A stretch of DNA of 24,277 nucleotides, from positions 1-24,277 of the IMG/VR virus record IMGVR_UViG_3300030388_000600. The stretch is one strand, 5' to 3'. The notes beneath the pieces are model-generated. The model was not told the origin of the DNA. It worked only from the letters and a program-made list of their open reading frames with translations, and searched no databases. The stretch comes from a virus. Positions 1 through 7,400 of the stretch are shown here, piece after piece; position 1 is the stretch's first letter; every line of letters begins with the position of its first letter. The translations under genes and the position numbers were made by a program.

Positions 1-497
1 AAGGAATAGATAACGGTGGTTTAGCTTTTGACACAGGAAACAACGCTGGCGGTATTAACAGCAACGCAATGTTTATTGACAACGCTGGAAAAGTCGGGAT
101 AGGAATAACTAATCCTCAAGATAAACTTCATGTCAATGGAGATGCTATAATAAGTTCTACAAGGCATGGTGATTTTTCTGTTGGTAGTTTAAATACTACA
201 GGGTATGCTATTGCAAACGTTGCTGCATCTACAAACGGTTCAAGTGCTATTGTTGAATTTGTTGCATCAGGTGGTAGCGGAGCTTATTACAATGTTGTTT
301 ATTCTTGTTACAATGGAGGTGGTGCTTGGTATTATACTAAGAATGTTGTTGGTTCTGGTGGTAACATTGAGGTTGCAGAAACTAATGGATCTGGTAGTTC
401 TGCTTTAGTTTTTTGGTTTAGATCAACATCAGGAAGCGCAGCATATACACCTAGAGTAATGATGAAAGCATCACCCTATAATCTTGTTACTTTATAA
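1..497 (+). CDS. Tail fibre / adhesin protein, C-terminal part (5' end outside the window)
   Basis: The reading frame is open from base 3 to the TAA at 495-497 with no start forced inside the window. The Met at 69 lies in the middle of a fibre motif, so the true start is upstream. The visible part (about 164 residues) begins with an Asn/Gly-rich segment. It continues with VGIGITNPQDKLHVNG (bases 93-143), the repeat commonly found in long phage tail fibres just before an S74 domain or a tip. The remaining ~115 residues are rich in Ser, Gly, Val and Tyr and look like a beta-sandwich tip. There is no SDxRLK motif, so unlike two of its neighbours it does not end in a self-cleaving chaperone. It probably binds a host surface receptor, but the receptor cannot be inferred. 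It is followed after 10 nt by another fibre gene. Confidence 0.75.
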   Translation, partial: GIDNGGLAFDTGNNAGGINSNAMFIDNAGKVGIGITNPQDKLHVNGDAIISSTRHGDFSVGSLNTTGYAIANVAASTNGSSAIVEFVASGGSGAYYNVVYSCYNGGGAWYYTKNVVGSGGNIEVAETNGSGSSALVFWFRSTSGSAAYTPRVMMKASPYNLVTL

Positions 498-507
498 ATA
501 AAATAAT

Positions 508-2250
508 ATGGCAAACTTATCAAATATAAATAACATATTACGAATATCAAGTTCAGGAGTAGGTTTAAATAAAGATAACACAGGACCAAGTGAATTAGAT
601 ATTGAATCAGCTGGAGCTGATATGATTGATATGACTAGAACTGATCTTAAAACATATAGATTTGCTATATCTGGTTCTAGTGATTTTAGTATTTTCGACG
701 TTGCAGCAAACGATGATAGATTAACTATTTCAAGCGCTGGAAATGCAACTTTTGCAAATAGAGTATCAGCAGGAGAAAGTTTTAATTCTGTTAAAGATGG
801 TGCAGATACAGTTGCAGATGGACCTTTCTTTGCTTTAAAAAATGCAGCAGGAACAAGACAATACATAAATCAATTAGATGCTTCTAATAATATAGATTAT
901 TGGTATTATAATGGTAGTACTTGGACACAAACTATAAGTTTGCTAAATGATGGTGGCGCAACTTTTGCTGGCTCAGTAAGTGCTACTAATTTTATTGGTC
1001 CTGGGCAGGGATTAGATAATTTATTACCTCTTGGTGTTTATTCTACAGTGCCTGGAACAGCTGGTGTTTTAATAGCAACAAATATAGTATCAAACAATTA
1101 TGGTTTTTTATTTGGTACTATTAAATTAGAACAATTTAATCAAACCAGTAAACAAACAATTGAATTTTCCGCTACTGTTGGTACTACTGGAAATGTAATA
1201 ACAAAAGCGGCAACTGCTGATATTGCTATAACAATGAAACTTTTTAATGTAGGAGGTTACTGGTATATACATTTACCAATGCCTAGTACTTATGTTACGG
1301 TTTCTGCTTATATATATACAGGATCTGGATACCAAGGACAAGGAAAAGGTTTTAATGAGATTAGTAGTATAACAATGAATCCTGTTCCTGCTAACCCTGT
1401 AGGTTCTGCTGATATTGTTGCAAATGTTTATTTAACAACGGGAGGTTCATCTCCTTGGTTTAAAAATGGTAACGATATATATAATAGTAATTCTGCAAAT
1501 GTCGGAATTGGAACATCTGGCCCTATAGAAAAACTTCAAGTCAGAACCAATATCACAACAGATAATTCTTTTCAAGGTATTAATGTAAATAATTTTGGTC
1601 AAACCGGCACAAGAGCAGGTATAAGTTTTAAATGTTATGACTGGGTACAATCAGCTATTTGGCATGGAAGAGGTGCTTCAGCTGCTTATAATGGTGCTTT
1701 AGTTTTAGGAACAAATCCTAATACATCTGATTTAACAGTTGGTGGTGTTACAGGTAGAATGTGGATATTAAATAATGGTGATGTAGGTATTGCAACTGAT
1801 CAACCTACCGCTAAACTAGATATTAATGGTACGGTTAGATATAGAGGCAGTATTTATAATCAACTTTCGTATCAAGTTACTGGTAGCTATTCCGCTAACA
1901 CTTGGTATGATTTTGCTACTAGTGCTACCTTAACTCAAAACGGTATTTATATTATAGTAGCTTATATAGAAGATTTTACGGCTGGTGGTGGTAATTATTA
2001 TACGTATGTTGCATCTACTAATTTTTACTGGAGTACAATAGGAACTAACAGACCCACTGCATTTAATTTTCCACCCATGCTAGGTACTGGTCACGCTACA
2101 GGAGTTATACCTTCAATTAGAGTAACCCAAGAATTAGGCTCTTCAGGAGCGTTGTCTAGACTTCAGTGGCAAAGCTCATACACATACACTAATTTACAAA
2201 ATGCCGGTGGAAAAATATTAAGATTTGATTTAAAAAGAATTGGAGCATAA
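508..2250 (+). CDS. Tail fibre / adhesin protein without S74 domain (580 aa)
   Basis: Long, low-Cys, Ser/Thr/Gly/Asn-rich protein typical of a trimeric phage fibre. The N-terminus (MANLSNINNILRISSSG) closely resembles that of the next gene (MASLSNINGIFDVHSTG), suggesting a shared attachment or assembly segment. Fibre repeats of the VGIG type lie near residue 332 (NVGIGTSGPIEKLQV) and residue 426 (DVGIATDQPTAKLDINGTV). The last ~130 residues, from about 450, are Tyr/Thr-rich beta sequence ending in ILRFDLKRIGA and probably form the tip. The usual C-terminal S74 chaperone is absent. The ATG at 508 follows an A/T-only spacer with no Shine-Dalgarno, as elsewhere in the window. The fibre class is well supported by composition and repeats. 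Host specificity, and whether this is the tail tip or a side fibre, cannot be told. Confidence 0.8.
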   Translation: MANLSNINNILRISSSGVGLNKDNTGPSELDIESAGADMIDMTRTDLKTYRFAISGSSDFSIFDVAANDDRLTISSAGNATFANRVSAGESFNSVKDGADTVADGPFFALKNAAGTRQYINQLDASNNIDYWYYNGSTWTQTISLLNDGGATFAGSVSATNFIGPGQGLDNLLPLGVYSTVPGTAGVLIATNIVSNNYGFLFGTIKLEQFNQTSKQTIEFSATVGTTGNVITKAATADIAITMKLFNVGGYWYIHLPMPSTYVTVSAYIYTGSGYQGQGKGFNEISSITMNPVPANPVGSADIVANVYLTTGGSSPWFKNGNDIYNSNSANVGIGTSGPIEKLQVRTNITTDNSFQGINVNNFGQTGTRAGISFKCYDWVQSAIWHGRGASAAYNGALVLGTNPNTSDLTVGGVTGRMWILNNGDVGIATDQPTAKLDINGTVRYRGSIYNQLSYQVTGSYSANTWYDFATSATLTQNGIYIIVAYIEDFTAGGGNYYTYVASTNFYWSTIGTNRPTAFNFPPMLGTGHATGVIPSIRVTQELGSSGALSRLQWQSSYTYTNLQNAGGKILRFDLKRIGA

Positions 2251-2253
2251 ATT

Positions 2254-4404
2254 ATGGCATCATTATCTAATATAAACGGGATATTTGACGTTCACTCTAC
2301 TGGGGCTATACTTTTTAGTACATCTCATGGAACTTCTGGACAGATATTAAGATCAAATGGTAATGCAGCTCCAACGTGGATACCACAAAGTGATATTGTA
2401 GGTGCATACCTACCTTTATCTGGAGGCACACTTACAGGAGCTACAGCTACAGCTTCTGGTATATCATTTACTGTTGGTGGAGCTTTAACCGTAAGTGGAA
2501 CTTCAACTCTGAGCGGCGGTCTTAAAGTTATAGGTCCAGGCAGTTACAATACTATTAGATCTGCAAATGATTACACACTAGGTTTAGATGATTCAAATGG
2601 AGTTAGTCAGTGGTGGTTTAAAGCTTATACTAATGGAGGTTTTGCTTTACATGAAAATACTGTAGGTGATAAATTTACTATAGCAGCTGGTGGTGCAGTG
2701 ACTTTTGGAGGAAGTATAACAGCGCCTAGTGCATCGATTCCTACTATGTCTGTTAATACAAATTTTGCAGGAGATATATTTCAATATGGATCATTAAAAT
2801 TAAATAGTACATATATTAATCTTGGTGAAAATGCATTAACTAAAAAAACATTATCAACAGCTTATTTTACTAATGGTACATCTAATCTTGCATGTAATAT
2901 ACAGTTTGTTAATGCGGCAGCACAAGGTTATTATAAAATTACTTTATCTGGGTCTTATTCATATCAAGATATATCAGGTAAACTAACAAAAGTAATTCCT
3001 TTTGGATATAATCCAAATGGTAGCATATGGAGAAGCGGAAACAATCAATCAGAAATAACTATAGCAACAGGAGGAGTTTCTAATAATTTTACAATTGGTG
3101 ATTTAACTTGGGACTCAACCGCAAGTAAATTTATAATTCCTATATATAAGCTTTCAAGTAACGGTAATAGTGTAAGGGTAACTGTAGAGCACTTTGGTGG
3201 AAACGGTAATAACTTAAACTTGATGACATTATCAAGTATTTATACACAAGCAGCCCCATCCCCATTCAACACTCGTCAATATCAAAATATTCGTGATAGA
3301 CTTGGAATTGGAACGAATTCCCCTGGGTACACATTACAGGTTAATGGTAATGCATACGTCAATAGTACATTATACGTTAATGGTCTAGCAACTTTTGATG
3401 ATCAAATAAATGTAACCAGTGGTTATTCTATAAATTTTGGTACGTCAAGATTACACTCAACAGATACTTCTTATTTTTTAGGAGGTAACGTTGGGATCGG
3501 AACATCTTCGCCTGGACCTAAACTACAAGTAGTGCAGACCATAGCTGATTGGACTGGAGGATTTAAAAACTATACAGCTGGTGGATATGGTCTTAGAGTT
3601 GATATGTCAGGAGGATCAGGACAGAACGCTGCTATACAAGCATATACAGCTACTGGAACTGGGCTTATAGTTAAAAATAATGGACTAGTTGGTATTGGAA
3701 CATTTACGCCTGATTATAAATTAGAAGTTGAAAGTACTGCAGATGCAGATTTAGTTTCTATAAAAAGCACAGCTATTGCTAATAATACCCAAATGAGATT
3801 AGGTATTAGCGGTAATGATTCTGTTATTAGTGGTACAGGTGGTTCTACTGGGGCTTTAGCTTTTAAAACTTATGGCACTGAAAGAATGCGAATTAAAGCA
3901 AATGGTCAAATAGATTTTGCATCTCCTGGTACGCCTAATCAATCGGGTATTTCAATGTTCGGTGGTACTAATGGAGGTATAATGTATATGTATCGTCCTG
4001 CGGGTCAAAATGGAGATATAATTAGGTTTCAAACAGCAATTTCCTCTATATCAAGCACAAGAGTAGGTTATATAAATACAACTGGAAGTGCAACTACGTA
4101 CAACTCAGCTTCAGATTATAGGTTAAAAGAAAATGTAACAAAAATAACAAACGCTTTAGATAGAGTTAATAAATTAAAACCTAGTAGATTTAACTTTATA
4201 ATAGAACCTAAAAATACTGTAGATGGTTTTATAGCTCATGAAGTTCAAGAAATTGTTCCAGAAGCCGTGACAGGTGTTAAGGATGATATTGATGAAAATG
4301 GAGACAATCATTATCAAGGTATGGATAACTCTAGATTAGTTCCATTATTAACCGCTGCGATACAAGAATTAGAAGCTAGAATAAAACAATTAGAAAATAA
4401 ATAA
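2254..4404 (+). CDS. Tail fibre with C-terminal S74 intramolecular chaperone (716 aa)
   Basis: The N-terminus is paralogous to the preceding fibre. Three VGIG-type repeats occur near residues 350 (LGIGTNSPGYTLQVNG), 413 (VGIGTSSPGPKLQV) and 479 (VGIGTFTPDYKLEV), about 65 residues apart. The C-terminus is a Peptidase_S74 domain. It contains SDYRLKEN at 620-627, VDGFIAHEVQEIVPEAV, then LVPLLTAAIQELEARIKQLENK as the closing coiled coil. In this family the domain folds the trimer and then cuts itself off. The Ser and Lys five residues apart (S620 and K625 here) match the catalytic pair of phage K1F endosialidase, so cleavage is predicted just before S620, releasing about 97 residues. It starts 3 nt after the previous stop, probably in the same transcript. 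Fibre role and S74 domain are confident; cleavage is predicted from motif conservation. Confidence 0.9.
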   Translation: MASLSNINGIFDVHSTGAILFSTSHGTSGQILRSNGNAAPTWIPQSDIVGAYLPLSGGTLTGATATASGISFTVGGALTVSGTSTLSGGLKVIGPGSYNTIRSANDYTLGLDDSNGVSQWWFKAYTNGGFALHENTVGDKFTIAAGGAVTFGGSITAPSASIPTMSVNTNFAGDIFQYGSLKLNSTYINLGENALTKKTLSTAYFTNGTSNLACNIQFVNAAAQGYYKITLSGSYSYQDISGKLTKVIPFGYNPNGSIWRSGNNQSEITIATGGVSNNFTIGDLTWDSTASKFIIPIYKLSSNGNSVRVTVEHFGGNGNNLNLMTLSSIYTQAAPSPFNTRQYQNIRDRLGIGTNSPGYTLQVNGNAYVNSTLYVNGLATFDDQINVTSGYSINFGTSRLHSTDTSYFLGGNVGIGTSSPGPKLQVVQTIADWTGGFKNYTAGGYGLRVDMSGGSGQNAAIQAYTATGTGLIVKNNGLVGIGTFTPDYKLEVESTADADLVSIKSTAIANNTQMRLGISGNDSVISGTGGSTGALAFKTYGTERMRIKANGQIDFASPGTPNQSGISMFGGTNGGIMYMYRPAGQNGDIIRFQTAISSISSTRVGYINTTGSATTYNSASDYRLKENVTKITNALDRVNKLKPSRFNFIIEPKNTVDGFIAHEVQEIVPEAVTGVKDDIDENGDNHYQGMDNSRLVPLLTAAIQELEARIKQLENK

Positions 4405-4405
4405 T

Positions 4406-7400
4406 ATGGCAATAATATATTCGTATCCTCAATTTGCTCCTAAACCGGAAGATTTACTTATTGGAACAGTGACATTAGATGAAAATGCAGTTGTACCAAT
4501 ATATGATAATCCTACAGTTAGTTTTACAATACAGAGCTTATTAGATATGATTGCACCTATAACAGGTGCTCAAAACTTACAACAAGTAACCAACATAGGT
4601 GCCACAACATCTAATGCAGTTACGTTTACTAGTGATATAAAAGTTACAGGAAGATTTTATGATTCAGGAGGATCACCCGGTGCAGCTGGCCAAGTGTTGT
4701 CATCAACAGTAACTGGAACTTCATGGATAGTTAATGCACCTGCATCAGTAACTAGTGTTGGTCTTACTATGCCTGCAGCTTTTTCTGTAGCTAATTCACC
4801 TGTTACAACAGCTGGGGTTTTAACAGTTACAGGAGCAGGAACAGCTCTTCAATATGTAAATGGTTTAGGTAATTTAGTTACTTTTCCAACAATACCTACA
4901 CAATATGTATTACCGCTTGCTGCTTCTGGCACTAGAGGAGGTATACAAATAGGATATACATCAGCTGGTAAAAACTATGCAATACAATTATCCTCAGAAA
5001 AAGCTTTTGTTAATGTTCCTTGGACTGATACATCTTATACTTTGCCAGCAGCTACAAATGCAGCATTAGGTGGTATAAAAATAGGTTATACAGATAATCT
5101 TAAAAATTATGCTGTAGAATTAGATGGTGATAGTGAAGCCTATGTTAATGTTCCTTGGACAGACACAGCTTATACATTGCCTTTAGCTGCTGACGGAACT
5201 AGAGGTGGTGTACAGATTGGTTATACTCAAGCTTCAACAAGAGATTACCCAGTTACATTAACTAGTGAAAAAATGCTTGTTACTGTACCATGGACTGACA
5301 CTCAAAATGCAAATCAAACTATTACAGGTGTTGGATCAGACAATACTGATTCTGGTATAATATTAAGTGCTAGTGGTGGAACTGTTTTAGTACTAGGAGC
5401 TGGTAGTGTTACAGCTGCACAAAGTGGTAATACAATAACATTAACTGGTACAGATACTGATACCGGTGTAACTGGGGTAACTGTAGCTATAGCAGATTCA
5501 ACAGGTGCGCCTCTTTCAGAAAGTATAACAAACAGAGAATTAACATTAACATCACACAAATATGTTGGTGGTACTAATGTAGGTTATGTACCGGAAGGTG
5601 GAACTGGTGATTTATATTTAAAAGGTGATGGAACTTGGGCTGCAGTACCTACAGGGCTACAGTTCAAAGGAACATGGGATGCAAGTAGTGGTGGTGGTGG
5701 AAGTCCAGATTTAACTTTAGCTGCTAATCAAGGTGATGGTTTTTTATGGATTACAAGTGTTGCTGGTACAGCATATCCAAATGGAGGTTCGGCAGCACCT
5801 AGTACATGGAACGTAGGAGATTGGGCTGTTTACGTTGGGGCTGCAGGATCTGGTACTTGGACAAGAGTACCTGCTACAAATTCTGGCGTAACTAGTATAA
5901 CTACAACTGATGGAACATATGTTGATTTAACACCTAACGCAGCAACAACTGGCGCTGTGACTGTTACAGCTGACCTAAGTGCTGCTGATGGTACTTCTGA
6001 TGTTAACACAAAGTTTTTAAGTAAAGATAACACCTGGGATGTCCCTAGCTACACAGGAGCAGGTGTAACAACTTTTACAAGCGTAGAAGGAACATATATA
6101 GATATAACTGATAACACAGCTGCAACTGGAGCTGTAGGTTTAGGAACTGTAGATTTAAATGCAGTTAATGGAACTTCTGTTGTTGGTACAAGGTTTTTGA
6201 GTAAAGATAATACGTGGGACGTACCTAGTTATACTACAAACACAAATACAACCTACGATTTTTTAGCTATTGAAGCTGTGCCAACAGCTACGGTTAATAC
6301 CACACCACCTATGGGTACAGGATACACCTCAGCTGTAAACGCAGCAACTACAGGTGGAAGTGGAAGTGGTATGACAGTTGATACAGTAGTTGCATCAGGA
6401 GGAGTTCAAACCGTTATAATAAATAAACCAGGTACTGGATATGTAATAGGTGATAATAATATAGTGATAAGTGGTGGAAACGGAAATGCTATAATAACTT
6501 TAGCTGGATCTGTTGGAAATATTAATCCTAATTTAAGACTTATAGATCAAGCTTTTGGGTTTGATGATATAAAACTAACTGGAGCTGGCACTACAACTAT
6601 AACTAGGACAGCTGACACTGGTATAACTTTTACATCAACAGATACCCAGGAAAATACAACTTGGTATGTAAGAGATTCTGCAGACGCAGATAAAACAGTT
6701 AATAATTCAAAATATTTAAAGTTTGTTACAGCAACAGGAGCATTAGGTACAGCTCTTACAGGTACGGGTACCACAGGTGATCCTTATTTAATGACGCTTA
6801 AATCACCTGATACAAACACTCAACTAGGCGTTGCAACAAGTTCAGCTTTAGGTGGTATAGAACTAGGTAGTAATACAGCATTAACACAAACGTATGAAAC
6901 AGGCGTAACAGGTGTGGCAAATAGAACATATCCAGTTCAATTAAATGCCGCTCGTCAAGCTGCTGTAAGTGTACCTTGGCTAAGCGGTGGAACATATAAT
7001 TGGGATGTAAGAGACAATGCATCTACGCCTGTAAATAAAACTTTACTTACTGGTGAAGTTTTACAATTTAAAACTGCAACTGGAGCTTTAGCTACTGGAG
7101 TAGCTGGAACAGGTACAAGTGCAGATCCTTATGTAATGACATTAACGTCACCAAATGATAATACAACATATTCTGATTTCATTGCTTCAACTGCTGGTGC
7201 CGTAGGAACCGCTGGTTTAGTACCTGCTCCAGCCGCTGGAACACAAGGAGGAACATATTATTTAAATGGTAACAAAAGCTTTAGTGTACCACCTGATACT
7301 ACTTATAGTAATTTTACAGCAGCAACTGCCGCCGCCGCTGGATCACCAGGTTTAGTACCAGGTCCAGCAGCCACTTATCAAAATAGATTTTTAAGAGGTG

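Noticed and set aside
492-866. 124-residue open frame on the - strand
   Set aside because: It lies fully opposite a fibre gene, its composition is low-complexity Ser/Leu/Phe as expected of an antisense reading, and every supported gene is on the + strand.
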